Origin: Candidatus Gastranaerophilales bacterium
Lineage (GTDB): Bacteria; Cyanobacteriota; Vampirovibrionia; Gastranaerophilales; Gastranaerophilaceae
Direction of reading: 5' to 3'
Assembly: GCA_944325875.1 (NCBI GenBank)
Contig: CALVBU010000004.1
Coordinates: forward strand, 118,170-182,169
DNA: 64,000 nt
The notes under the pieces are model-generated. The model ran no database searches and was not told the origin of the DNA. It saw only the letters and a list, made by a program, of their open reading frames with translations. Both the position numbers and the translations under genes were made by a program. This document shows positions 55,008 to 62,225 of the stretch, in pieces (positions within the stretch are counted from its first letter, which is position 1; every line of letters starts with the position of its first letter).

Positions 55008-55038
55008 AAGAACCGTCAGAAATGGCGGTTCTTTTTTT
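55008..55038. terminator. Bidirectional terminator
   Basis: AAGAACCG / CGGTTCTT stem with a loop that holds TCAGAAATGG, then T run. It lies between adhE and convergent prepilin 4; half of it is copied beside the prepilin remnant near 56180. Confidence 0.88.
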
Positions 55039-55039
55039 A

Positions 55040-55714
55040 TTAATCTTTGGGTTCCAGCATTGTCTGTCTCCACGGATAGTCGTCTTTTATTTCCCAGCCG
55101 TCGTATTCAATAAGTCTGGCACAGGCATGGCGTTTATTTGGTCGACTTTCATCAGCATTATCATAGTTTCCGTATTTGCATTGTTCCAACAGCTCTTCTC
55201 TTGTCATGCTTTGATTGTTTGTCTGAGATGTTATAAATTTAAATTTATTATTTACTTTTGTCAGTGTAAATAAAAATGATGTTTGTCCGTCATAGCGTTC
55301 TGGCGCGCAGTATCTTAGTTCTGTACAGTAAAAGAAGTGAACGGCTGTTGTACCTGGTGCATATGCCAAAAAGCCGCTTCCGTCAGCTAACGCTACTTCA
55401 TACTCTTTGTTACTGCTGCTATATGGCTTTTCTGAAAGTATTTTGAATGATTTGCTAAGGTATTTGTCAAACCATTTCCCAAACTCAGTGCTGTTGCTAA
55501 CAGCTTCTTGCGGCGGCATCCAGTACTCTATATCACCGTAATCTTTTTCGGCTAACTGAATTGCTTGCTGCATTGTAGAATAAAATTTTTTTAATCTTGT
55601 AACAGTAACTTTTTTCTTATAATTCCCGACTACGCTTGGTAATGTCATTGCAGCAACAACACCTATAATACCAAGAGTTATAAGAACCTCCGCCAGAGTA
55701 AATCCTTTCTTCAA
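55040..55714 (-). CDS. Prepilin-type protein (prepilin 4)
   Basis: 224 residues; TTG start with SD AAAGGAGAG. The signal is MKKG then FTLAEVLITLGIIGVVAAM, with Gly at -1, unlike Ala in prepilins 1-3. Conserved stretches: YSTMQQAIQLAEKDYGD, and the tail CARLIEYDGWEIKDDYPW followed by a 10-residue extension. No poly-G leader. Promoter on the minus strand TTGACA-N17-GATAAT (55748-55776). It is divergent from an XRE regulator at 55861, probably its repressor. A truncated copy of its 3' end lies at 56201-56370. Confidence 0.9.
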   Translation of the reverse strand: MKKGFTLAEVLITLGIIGVVAAMTLPSVVGNYKKKVTVTRLKKFYSTMQQAIQLAEKDYGDIEYWMPPQEAVSNSTEFGKWFDKYLSKSFKILSEKPYSSSNKEYEVALADGSGFLAYAPGTTAVHFFYCTELRYCAPERYDGQTSFLFTLTKVNNKFKFITSQTNNQSMTREELLEQCKYGNYDNADESRPNKRHACARLIEYDGWEIKDDYPWRQTMLEPKD

Positions 55715-55747
55715 AATACTCTCCTTTCTATTGCGACTTTTGTACTA

Positions 55748-55776
55748 ATTATCACATATATTGCTAATTTTGTCAA
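55748..55776 (-). promoter_or_regulatory. Promoter of prepilin 4
   Basis: On the minus strand: TTGACA (plus 55771-55776), 17-bp spacer, GATAAT (plus 55748-55753). Two near-repeats ATTTTAGTAGTTTT and CTATTTTAGTATTTTG (about 55778-55821) lie upstream, between the two divergent genes, and may bind the XRE protein. Confidence 0.7.
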
Positions 55777-55860
55777 TATTTTAGTAGTTTTAGAGTAAAT
55801 TCTCACTATTTTAGTATTTTGAAAATCTTCTTTAAATATAAAATTAAATAAAGGGGTAAT

Positions 55861-56172
55861 ATGAATACAAAAGAACTTCTGGGGTTAAAAGTTAAGGAAT
55901 TCCGCAAGCAGCGTAAAATAACGCAGGAAAAGCTTGCCGAGATTATAGGTGTAGATAACGGCTATATAAGCAAACTTGAGGTCGGGCAGAATTTCCCGTC
56001 AATAAGCACTCTTGAAAGAATAGCAGACGCACTTGGTGTTGAATTATACGAGTTATTTCAGTTTACACGCAGAAAAGATAAAGATTTTAAGGATGAGATA
56101 ATTGCAATTTATGATAATCTAAACAAAGAAAAGCAATACACCCTCTACCGAGTGGCAAAAGCTATGGAATAA
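55861..56172 (+). CDS. XRE-family regulator divergent from prepilin 4
   Basis: 103 residues. HTH domain at about 8-65 (LKVKEFRKQRKITQEKLAEI; YISKLEVGQNFPSISTLERI), then a short helical C-terminal part. It probably binds the region between it and prepilin 4. SD AAGGGG. The same arrangement (prepilin plus divergent XRE) occurs again at 61.4-62.4 kb with a different regulator. Confidence 0.88.
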   Translation: MNTKELLGLKVKEFRKQRKITQEKLAEIIGVDNGYISKLEVGQNFPSISTLERIADALGVELYELFQFTRRKDKDFKDEIIAIYDNLNKEKQYTLYRVAKAME

Positions 56173-56200
56173 AAATCTTCAGAAATGGCGGTTCTTTTTA

Positions 56201-56370
56201 TTAATCTTTAGGTTCAAGTATTGTCTGTTTCCACGGATAGTCGTCTTTAATTTCCCACCCGTCAACTTCTATCAGGCGAGCACAGGCATGACGTTTTCCA
56301 GAGATGCTTACATCTGCATTATCAAAGTTTCCGTATTTACATTGCTCAGTAGTTGTTCTCTTGTCTATAT
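56201..56370 (-). pseudogene. Truncated 3' remnant of a prepilin gene
   Basis: The minus strand here encodes, in one frame without a start codon, QCKYGNFDNADVSISGKRHA, then CARLIEVDGWEIKDDYPWKQ and a short tail to a stop at 56201. It is homologous to the last about 55 codons of prepilin 4 (QCKYGNYDNADES..., CARLIEYDGWEIKDDYPWRQ). The remnant breaks off near 56370. The copy also includes half of the adhE terminator. It lies right behind the XRE gene, as if the prepilin end was duplicated around it. Confidence 0.8.
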
Positions 56371-56393
56371 TTTTTCAGATAGCAGTTCTTTGT

Positions 56394-56846
56394 TTAAATC
56401 TTCTCTGTTTCATTATTTTGTTTATAACCGCTTTTTGAAATACATAAAATTAAAAATATTCCGAATAATAGCAAGAAACTGATTAATCTTGGAAATAAAA
56501 TATTTGATAAAGCTACGCTGCTGCAGCCGAATGCAAGAAATCCTGCACTAAGTGCAGCCTTATTGCTTGATGTTTGGAGCCATAAAATGTCAAGAATCCT
56601 TTTTTTCGTTACACAAAAATAACAATATAAATATATAATTGAACTTACACAAAATATTGTAATTTCAGCGGGAGTGAAAGAATTTTCAGAACCTCTTACC
56701 GCATTATATGCATTATAGCAGACCAGACTTACTACAATCAGATACAGTAAATATAAAATTATACCGGTTACAAGATATGAAATTCTTCCCAAAACACCCT
56801 TAAACGAAAACGGATTTTTGTTTATTCTATAGATATAATTCTCCAT
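56394..56846 (-). CDS. Small membrane protein, DUF805-like
   Basis: 150 residues with four membrane segments (about 28-47, 65-82, 92-112, 118-140). The N-terminus NPFSFKGVLGRISYL matches the FxGRxxR-type start of DUF805 proteins. Function unknown. SD GGAGG. The preceding stretch toward 56393 is the prepilin remnant. Confidence 0.75.
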   Translation of the reverse strand: MENYIYRINKNPFSFKGVLGRISYLVTGIILYLLYLIVVSLVCYNAYNAVRGSENSFTPAEITIFCVSSIIYLYCYFCVTKKRILDILWLQTSSNKAALSAGFLAFGCSSVALSNILFPRLISFLLLFGIFLILCISKSGYKQNNETEKI

Positions 56847-56965
56847 TTATACCTCCATATGCGGATGTGGAGATTATAATATTCTATATATAAATATTCA
56901 TCCTTTGTATAAATGAATTTGGAAATTACTTTTCTGTTTGATTTTGAAAAATACCCGACATAACC

Positions 56966-56994
56966 TTGACATTGTATCATGTCTTTTTTATCAT
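56966..56994 (+). promoter_or_regulatory. tRNA-Cys promoter
   Basis: TTGACA (56966-56971), 17-bp spacer, TATCAT (56989-56994), with the tRNA 15 bp after the -10 box. Confidence 0.85.
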
Positions 56995-57009
56995 GAAGAA
57001 ACAGGTTGA

Positions 57010-57081
57010 GGCGACATGGCCAAGTGGTAAGGCAGGAGCCTGCAAAGCTCTTATCCCCCAGTTCGAATCTGGGTGTCGCCT
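57010..57081 (+). tRNA. tRNA-Cys (GCA)
   Basis: Acceptor GGCGACA / TGTCGCC, D stem GCC / GGC, anticodon stem GGAGC / GCTCT with loop CTGCAAA (anticodon GCA), T stem CCCAG / CTGGG with loop TTCGAAT, discriminator T. CCA is not encoded. Short tRNA (72 nt), standard for Cys. Confidence 0.95.
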
Positions 57082-57109
57082 TTTTTGATTTTGATTTTGA
57101 GGAGTTTAT

Positions 57110-57337
57110 ATGGGAAAGATTTTTGGTATTTCGGATAATCCAGTATCTACAATAGGTTCAGTTATAAAACCTTTTAGACTAGAAGTTCCAAATATTAGTT
57201 GTGTTGAGTTGCCTAAAAATGCAACTACTTGTGATAAGTTTGTTGCAAAAGAAAAGAAACCTGTTTCTAACCCTTTTATAAAAATGCGTAATGGTATTGG
57301 ACGATTAATGAAACATTTTTCTCATCCTAAAAATTAA
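57110..57337 (+). CDS. Small hypothetical protein
   Basis: 75 residues with a good SD (TTGAGGAG) just after tRNA-Cys, so it may be co-transcribed. Basic C-terminus (MRNGIGRLMKHFSHPKN), no signal peptide, no recognised domain. The start is clear and codon usage looks like the neighbours, but the gene could be lineage-specific. Confidence 0.6.
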   Translation: MGKIFGISDNPVSTIGSVIKPFRLEVPNISCVELPKNATTCDKFVAKEKKPVSNPFIKMRNGIGRLMKHFSHPKN

Positions 57338-57386
57338 AATATAATTAATATTGACAAAGTATGTATATGAATGTTAGTATTCAATT

Positions 57387-58067
57387 ATGTTTAAAAGGTG
57401 TTGGTTATTAATAGTTGGTCTTTTATTGCTTTCGTGTATGAATGCAAATGCTATAGACTTGAAGTTTACAGGTTTTGTTGCAGACCAAGCTGGAGTTTTG
57501 TCTAACCAGAGCGTAAATGATATTAATATGATGCTTTGGGATTTGCAAAAGAAAACAGGTGCTGATATAGCTGTTGTTACGTTAAACTCTTTGAATGGTA
57601 GAGATGTGAATGATGTCGCTATTCAAATTGGTAGAGAATATAAACTCGGTGATAAAGTTAAAAATAACGGTGTAGTTTTTTTAACATCTGTTGGTGATAG
57701 AAAAATGAGTATTCAATTGGGAACAGGTTTAGAGAAAACATTGGGTGTTCCTGCAATTGAAAATATTCGAGATACGGATATTTTACCTTATTACCGTAAA
57801 TCACAGTACGAAAACGGTATTTTTAGAGGTGCATATTCTTTAGCAAGAGCTGTCGCCGCTACAGAAAATGTAAGTGTAAAAACTTATGGTAATGTGCCAC
57901 CAAAACCATCATCTTCAGACAAAGATGAAAAGTTGCCTTGGTGGGCATGGCCATTCATTCTGTTAGGTGGATTCTTTAAAGGACGCTCACGTTTTAATTC
58001 AGGAAGTTTTGGAGGCTTTGGCGGAGGCGGAAGCTTCGGCGGAAGCGGATGTTCAGGAAGTTGGTAA
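57387..58067 (+). CDS. TPM-domain exported protein
   Basis: 226 residues. A signal peptide (WLLIVGLLLLSCMNANA) precedes a TPM domain (about 28-155: FVADQAGVLSNQSVNDIN, GADIAVVTLNSLNGRDV, LGTGLEKTLGVPA). A membrane segment (about 188-205) is followed by a Gly/Ser/Phe-rich tail ending GSGCSGSW. Family members (YgcG/TPM) are exported membrane-anchored proteins; some act as phosphatases or photosystem repair factors, and the role here is unknown. Confidence 0.88.
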   Translation: MFKRCWLLIVGLLLLSCMNANAIDLKFTGFVADQAGVLSNQSVNDINMMLWDLQKKTGADIAVVTLNSLNGRDVNDVAIQIGREYKLGDKVKNNGVVFLTSVGDRKMSIQLGTGLEKTLGVPAIENIRDTDILPYYRKSQYENGIFRGAYSLARAVAATENVSVKTYGNVPPKPSSSDKDEKLPWWAWPFILLGGFFKGRSRFNSGSFGGFGGGGSFGGSGCSGSW

Positions 58068-58069
58068 TT

Positions 58070-58777
58070 ATGAAACATTTAGATGATTTTATTTCTAATT
58101 TAAAAAAGACTTTAGGTGACAATTTAGTTTCTATTTTAATTTTTGGTTCTCAGGCTTTTGTTGAACCTGAAAATTTGAAATCAAATATTAATTTGATGGT
58201 AATTGTGGAGCATTTAACTTCGGATGAGTTGAAGCAAATCTCAAAACCTGTTCAAAAGTGGGTAAAAGCAAAGAATCCAATCCCTATTGTTATGGGTAAA
58301 TCTGAATGGTATTCATCTTTTGATGTTTATGCTTTAGAGTATACTGATATTAAAGAAAAGTATAGATTGTTATATGGAAAGGATTTAACTAAAGATATAA
58401 ATGTAGATAAGCATTATTTGCGTTTGCAATGCGAATCTGAACTAAAAAATCTTTTCTTAAAATATAGAAATCATTATTTGTTAAATATTAATTCCGATAG
58501 AGAAATGGAGAAACTTGCAAATAATGTTATAAAAACTTTGTTGGTAATATTTAGAGGAGTGATAAGATTACATAATGAATTAGTTCCGGAATCTTCAGAA
58601 TATGTAATCCTTCAGGCTGCTAAGTTTTTGGAATTTGATACTGATTTATTGATAAAAATGGCAAATGTTCGTGAAGGTAAAGTCGATTATAAACATAAAG
58701 AAATTAGAACAATTTCAGACAGAATGGTTTTAATTCTTCAAGATATTCTTAGACAAGTTGATCTAATGCGCTTTTAG
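58070..58777 (+). CDS. Nucleotidyltransferase-like protein
   Basis: 235 residues. The pol-beta-type fold starts with LVSILIFGSQAF (GSxx helix) and NSNINLMVIVE, where active members have DxD; both Asp positions are Asn here. The C-terminal part is helical and resembles the HI0074-like substrate-binding region. Likely inactive as nucleotidyltransferase, perhaps a binding protein. It overlaps nothing and follows the TPM gene by 2 bp. Confidence 0.75.
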   Translation: MKHLDDFISNLKKTLGDNLVSILIFGSQAFVEPENLKSNINLMVIVEHLTSDELKQISKPVQKWVKAKNPIPIVMGKSEWYSSFDVYALEYTDIKEKYRLLYGKDLTKDINVDKHYLRLQCESELKNLFLKYRNHYLLNINSDREMEKLANNVIKTLLVIFRGVIRLHNELVPESSEYVILQAAKFLEFDTDLLIKMANVREGKVDYKHKEIRTISDRMVLILQDILRQVDLMRF

Positions 58778-58778
58778 C

Positions 58779-58807
58779 TTGACTATCAGCTGTTTTAATG
58801 ATACATT
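58779..58807 (+). promoter_or_regulatory. Possible promoter for the tRNA-Val repeat region
   Basis: TTGACT (58779-58784), 17-bp spacer, TACATT (58802-58807). It lies 23 bp ahead of the first structured repeat, so a transcript would include both repeats and the tRNA. Confidence 0.45.
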
Positions 58808-58830
58808 TAATCTCACGAATATAAATTTAA

Positions 58831-58910
58831 GGGCGATTGGCAAGGACTCCACTTTTTGATTAAGTATCAAAAAGAAGGAGGGAGGGTAGCGCAAGCTACC
58901 AGCAAGCCCA
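58831..58910 (+). ncRNA. Structured tRNA-linked repeat, copy 1
   Basis: About 80 bases that can close as GGGC (58831-58834) with GCCC (58906-58909) plus a terminal A, as in a tRNA acceptor end. Inside: CTCC / GGAG (58847-58850 / 58877-58880) around a 9-bp hairpin CTTTTTGAT / ATCAAAAAG, and GGTAGC-GCAA-GCTACC with a GNRA tetraloop. The first 11 bases equal the start of the tRNA-Val gene. Copy 2 keeps the stems. Identity and function are unknown; it may be a REP-like element. Confidence 0.6.
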
Positions 58911-58936
58911 AAATCATAAAAATTAAATAATAATCA

Positions 58937-59016
58937 GGGCGATTGGCAAGGACTCCGCTTTTTGATTAAGTATCAAAAAGAAGGAGGGATGGTAGCGCAA
59001 GCTGCCAGCAAGCCCA
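58937..59016 (+). ncRNA. Structured tRNA-linked repeat, copy 2
   Basis: Second copy, 106 bp after the first, with the same order of stems: GGGC / GCCC closing, CTCC / GGAG, CTTTTTGAT / ATCAAAAAG (58958-58966 / 58972-58980), GGTAGC-GCAA-GCTGCC (59091-style positions 58991-59006). The one change in the last hairpin (A to G) turns an A-T pair into a G-T wobble and so keeps the stem. It is followed by an AT-rich spacer and then the tRNA-Val. Confidence 0.6.
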
Positions 59017-59043
59017 AAATCATAAAAAATTAAATAATAATCA

Positions 59044-59116
59044 GGGCGATTGGCGCAGTTGGTAGCGCATCACATCGACATTGTGGGGGTCACGTGTTCG
59101 AGTCACGTATCGCCCA
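59044..59116 (+). tRNA. tRNA-Val (GAC)
   Basis: Acceptor GGGCGAT / ATCGCCC, D stem GCGC / GCGC, anticodon stem TCACA / TGTGG with loop TCGACAT (anticodon GAC), variable loop GGGTC, T stem ACGTG / CACGT with loop TTCGAGT, discriminator A. CCA not encoded. Position 33 is C where U is almost universal. Its first 11 bases are repeated at the start of the two upstream structured elements. Confidence 0.9.
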
Positions 59117-59122
59117 AATAAG

Positions 59123-59145
59123 GAGAGGTAAAACCTCTCTTTTTT
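59123..59145 (+). terminator. tRNA-Val terminator
   Basis: GAGAGG / CCTCTC with loop TAAAA and six T residues, six bases after the tRNA end. Confidence 0.92.
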
Positions 59146-59239
59146 ATACGTGACGAGAGCTCACGAAGCGAAGCCTTGTCTTGTTCGAGCGCGAATGAAC
59201 TGAGGGCGTAGGCTTGACTGCTAAATGTTAATAAGCTTT
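59146..59239. other. GC-richer structured intergenic stretch
   Basis: Region between the tRNA-Val terminator and the next gene. It contains AAGCCT / AGGCTT as an outer stem and TTCG / CGAA as an inner one, and GTGA / TCAC nearby. Base composition is unlike the surrounding sequence. No ORF is supported; it may be a repeat element or part of a foreign fragment. Confidence 0.4.
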
Positions 59240-59914
59240 CTAGAAAAAGTTGATTATAATGAATAAAGTAATAATCATTCCAATTGAGATTGTGGATGTT
59301 AGACCTACAAATATCCAAAAAATTGGTAGTTTATTTTTTCTGGTTGCAGTTTTCATTGTATAAACTTGTTGTTTTTTTGTTTTTTTAGGAGTTGTAGTTT
59401 TTTTATTTTTTTCTTTAGTATTATAAGTTTTACTTTTTTCTTCAGTATATTTTTCGGCAAGAGTTTTTTTTGATTTTTTTCCGGTAACTAAAAGTTCCGT
59501 ATCAAAACGAAATTTAAGAATATTAGAGTTAGCTCCGCAATTATAAACTGAATAATTAATCGCTATTTCAAAAGCTCTTTGCAGACATTCAAGAGCAGTC
59601 ATTCCGTCGTGTTGTACTTTTACAGAGTGAACAGAAGTGTTACCGTTCTTTTTCAAGAAATATAAATCATCAATGAATTCTTTTTCTTGTTCTTCTCCGG
59701 TAGACATATCTTTTAGCGTTGCAAGCATATCATCAAAAGTTGATTCAGTTGTTCTTGCATCACCTAGGACGTTTTTGCAAACATTTTCTCCAAACCTTCT
59801 GGTTTGCGTTATACATTGTTCAAAATATTCATCTCTGTATAATTTTTCGGCTTCAGTTATAATCCAGTATAAATCTTTGTCTACGGTTTTTAAGAAATCA
59901 AAATTAGTATTCAT
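59240..59914 (-). CDS. DUF4145-like protein with C-terminal membrane anchor
   Basis: 224 residues. The N-terminal helical domain (1-130: DKDLYWIITEAEKLYRDEY, GNTSVHSVKV) matches DUF4145-type sequence seen in restriction and other proteins. Then a Lys/Thr-rich linker (about 145-190) and one membrane helix (about 197-220, FWIFVGLTSTISIGMIITLF). The anchor at the C-terminus suggests a cytoplasmic domain bound to membrane. Function unknown. Confidence 0.75.
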   Translation of the reverse strand: MNTNFDFLKTVDKDLYWIITEAEKLYRDEYFEQCITQTRRFGENVCKNVLGDARTTESTFDDMLATLKDMSTGEEQEKEFIDDLYFLKKNGNTSVHSVKVQHDGMTALECLQRAFEIAINYSVYNCGANSNILKFRFDTELLVTGKKSKKTLAEKYTEEKSKTYNTKEKNKKTTTPKKTKKQQVYTMKTATRKNKLPIFWIFVGLTSTISIGMIITLFIIINFF

Positions 59915-59958
59915 AATAAGTTAATGGTACATTGTCGAAAATTCAATGTCAATAATAA

Positions 59959-59990
59959 AAAAGACGGACATTTTAAATGTCCGTCTTTTT
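59959..59990. terminator. Bidirectional terminator
   Basis: AAAGACGGACATTT / AAATGTCCGTCTTT nearly perfect palindrome with A and T runs on both sides, between pgi and the DUF4145-like gene promoter region. Confidence 0.88.
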
Positions 59991-60008
59991 ACGGTTTATT
60001 AGTCTGTG

Positions 60009-61307
60009 TTACTTAGAAATTCTTCCAGGAACAACAACTCCGCCTTTTAAATTCTTTTTGTAGAATTCAACATGTGGTTGAAGTACGCTGTCAAAAACTT
60101 CAGGTAATTCTTTTCCTGTCATAACACATTCAACAATTTCCTGATATACAGTAGCGAATGCTCTTAATTGAGTCATTGTACCAGCAGCTTCTGGAGTTAA
60201 TCCCATTTTAGAAGTTGCAACATCTTCTCTAAAGAATGCACCTGTAATCTCGTAAGATTTAGTTAATGCGCCGATGTATGCGTCAGCATTTTCTTTGCAA
60301 ACACCGTTATCTACAGGAACTGTAAGTGCAAATACCAATTTGTTTGCAGGGTTGAAGTGAGCTTCAGCACTGTGGTGCATAGCATCTGGAACTTTTGCAA
60401 CTTGTTTAAGAGTATCTTTGATTGATTCGTTTTGCATTTGAGCATGCCAGTAAACTGTGTTTTCAAACATTGAACCCATATATTGGTGAACAGAAGCATC
60501 AATTCCGTTAAGTTTAGCATCAGCCCAGAAAATACCTTCTTTTAAAGCATCGTTTAATTCTAAATCTTCAGATAATGAAAGTGAAGAAACTTCTTGAGCT
60601 GCGTTTAATAATTTAGTCATATCTTCTTTAGAAAGACCTGCCCAAATAAGTGTGAATAAAGCGTGGTCATCAAAAGCAGAAAATCTTCCGCCAACATCAT
60701 CATGGATAAATAAATCACCAATCCAGCCTTCAGAAATTGAAGTTCTGCGAAGTTCACTTTTTTCAGCATTAGCGTCAGTTACTGCAATAAAGTGTTTTGC
60801 AGCAGATTTTTTAGCTTCTTCTTCAGATTGTCCTTTAGCTTTGTATGCGTCAATTAGCATTTGTTGAACTCTTAAGAAACCGTCTTTTGTTTCAAAAGTT
60901 GAGCCTGATTTTGAAGCGATCATAAAGTTTGCAGATGTAATGTCGCCTAATCTGTATAAAAATCTTTCAAGACTGATTGAGTCAACGTCTGAATAAAATT
61001 CAACAGAATCATGACATACATTAAGACCGTTGATGCCTAGCATATGTTCTACAGTGTGTTTAGAACCGCCAATACCCATTACGCTAAGTTTCTTTGCGCC
61101 TGTTTGTTTTTTAAAGCTTTCAACCATAGCATATAGGTCATCAAGTCTTTTTAATTGTTCTTGAGGTAGGTTTACCCAGTTTAAAAAGTGACCTTTTTGG
61201 TTTGCTCTTTTTGAAAATTCTTTTACAAATTCAGATGTTTTTGAAGAATATTTAGAGAAATCAACACCTGAAAAAGTTGTTTTTACTGATGAGTTTTTAG
61301 TTAACAT
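60009..61307 (-). CDS. pgi: Glucose-6-phosphate isomerase
   Basis: 432 residues, SIS-fold. VMGIGGSKHTVEHML at the N-terminus, SKSGSTFET, GGRFSAFDDHALF (canonical GGRFSV-type) and the catalytic EAHFNPANK region are visible. It interconverts glucose-6-phosphate and fructose-6-phosphate. ATG 61307 has SD AAGGAG; a frame to 61340 is open but without SD. The length is short compared with the 550-residue enterobacterial enzyme but usual for this subgroup. Confidence 0.93.
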   Translation of the reverse strand: MLTKNSSVKTTFSGVDFSKYSSKTSEFVKEFSKRANQKGHFLNWVNLPQEQLKRLDDLYAMVESFKKQTGAKKLSVMGIGGSKHTVEHMLGINGLNVCHDSVEFYSDVDSISLERFLYRLGDITSANFMIASKSGSTFETKDGFLRVQQMLIDAYKAKGQSEEEAKKSAAKHFIAVTDANAEKSELRRTSISEGWIGDLFIHDDVGGRFSAFDDHALFTLIWAGLSKEDMTKLLNAAQEVSSLSLSEDLELNDALKEGIFWADAKLNGIDASVHQYMGSMFENTVYWHAQMQNESIKDTLKQVAKVPDAMHHSAEAHFNPANKLVFALTVPVDNGVCKENADAYIGALTKSYEITGAFFREDVATSKMGLTPEAAGTMTQLRAFATVYQEIVECVMTGKELPEVFDSVLQPHVEFYKKNLKGGVVVPGRISK

Positions 61308-61373
61308 AGTTCTCTCCTTTTTTTGATAACCTGTTAACAATATTCTAATATAAAAATGCTTAATATGGAATTA

Positions 61374-62126
61374 TTATTTACAAGAGGTTTTTCGATCCCA
61401 AGACAAATCGTTGCAATGCAGGTAATCCATATTTTCGTTATAAATGACCCAAGCTGTGCAACCTTCACATATCCCATAACATTCGGTGGTATTGCAGTCA
61501 CCAGGAAAAGCAACGCGTGTTTCGTTTTCTGTAGATGTGATACTGTGATTTTGTATTCCTGCAGGTACAATTTTATTGCTAGTTAGCAAAAATGAAAATG
61601 TGTCTTTCCCTAATATATTTGGTTTTTTATTGCCGTTTATGTCTACGATAATATCAGCATAAATAAAGCCTATAGAATTTATCTCATTATTCATTTCCGT
61701 TGAACTATATCCGTTTACCAAAACACTCATCCCATCTGAGGTTATGAATGTTACATAATTAGAACTATTAAAATTCCTTGATTTACCATCAATTCCGTTT
61801 TTCTTAGTTATAAGACATTCATTATGATTTGAATAACAGATATTTGTTGTTTTGATAAATTTTGTTAGTTTTTCTGCTACTAGTTTTGAACGTTCTTGTT
61901 GAGTCATGGATGTTTCATACCAAGTATCCACAGTCCCATTTTCAAGTTTTGCTTGTATATAAGCCTGTGATAACATAGAGTAAAACTTTTTTAGAGCGGT
62001 AACGGTTGCTTTTTCTTGTTGTTTTTGAACAAGTGTAGGAAGTGTTAATGATGCTACAACACCTATAATTCCTAATGTGATAAGCACTTCTGCGAGTGTA
62101 AAACCTTTTTTATATTCCTTATTCAT
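61374..62126 (-). CDS. Prepilin-type protein (prepilin 5)
   Basis: 250 residues. The signal is MNKEYKKG then FTLAEVLITLGIIGVVASL, Gly at -1 and a 4-residue longer leader than in prepilin 4. YSMLSQAYIQAKLENG at about 47-62 corresponds to the conserved stretch after the signal. The tail is divergent: Cys-rich (CNTTECYGICEGC) and ending NDLSWDRKTSCK instead of DYPW. No poly-G leader. Promoter TTGACA-N17-TATACT on the minus strand with a large palindrome over the transcript start. Divergent from XRE at 62226. Confidence 0.88.
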   Translation of the reverse strand: MNKEYKKGFTLAEVLITLGIIGVVASLTLPTLVQKQQEKATVTALKKFYSMLSQAYIQAKLENGTVDTWYETSMTQQERSKLVAEKLTKFIKTTNICYSNHNECLITKKNGIDGKSRNFNSSNYVTFITSDGMSVLVNGYSSTEMNNEINSIGFIYADIIVDINGNKKPNILGKDTFSFLLTSNKIVPAGIQNHSITSTENETRVAFPGDCNTTECYGICEGCTAWVIYNENMDYLHCNDLSWDRKTSCK

Positions 62127-62144
62127 ATTAACCCATTATTTATT

Positions 62145-62207
62145 CTTACTAACTAGTAGTTTACTACTAGTTAGTAAGAGTATAGTCGCTTAATTAAAGT
62201 TTGTCAA
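62145..62207 (-). promoter_or_regulatory. Prepilin 5 promoter and palindromic operator
   Basis: Minus-strand promoter: TTGACA (plus 62202-62207), 17-bp spacer, TATACT (plus 62179-62184). Right after the -10, plus 62145-62178 is a perfect inverted repeat, CTTACTAACTAGTAG / CTACTAGTTAGTAAG with four bases between. It covers the expected start of transcription, so a bound protein would block initiation. The divergent XRE gene at 62226 is the obvious candidate repressor. Confidence 0.75.
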
Positions 62208-62225
62208 GCGGTTATAATTTCCTAT

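Noticed and set aside
58831..59030. CRISPR-like array from the two repeats
   Set aside because: Only two units of about 80 bases, with near-identical spacing sequence and internal hairpins; no unique spacers and no cas genes.
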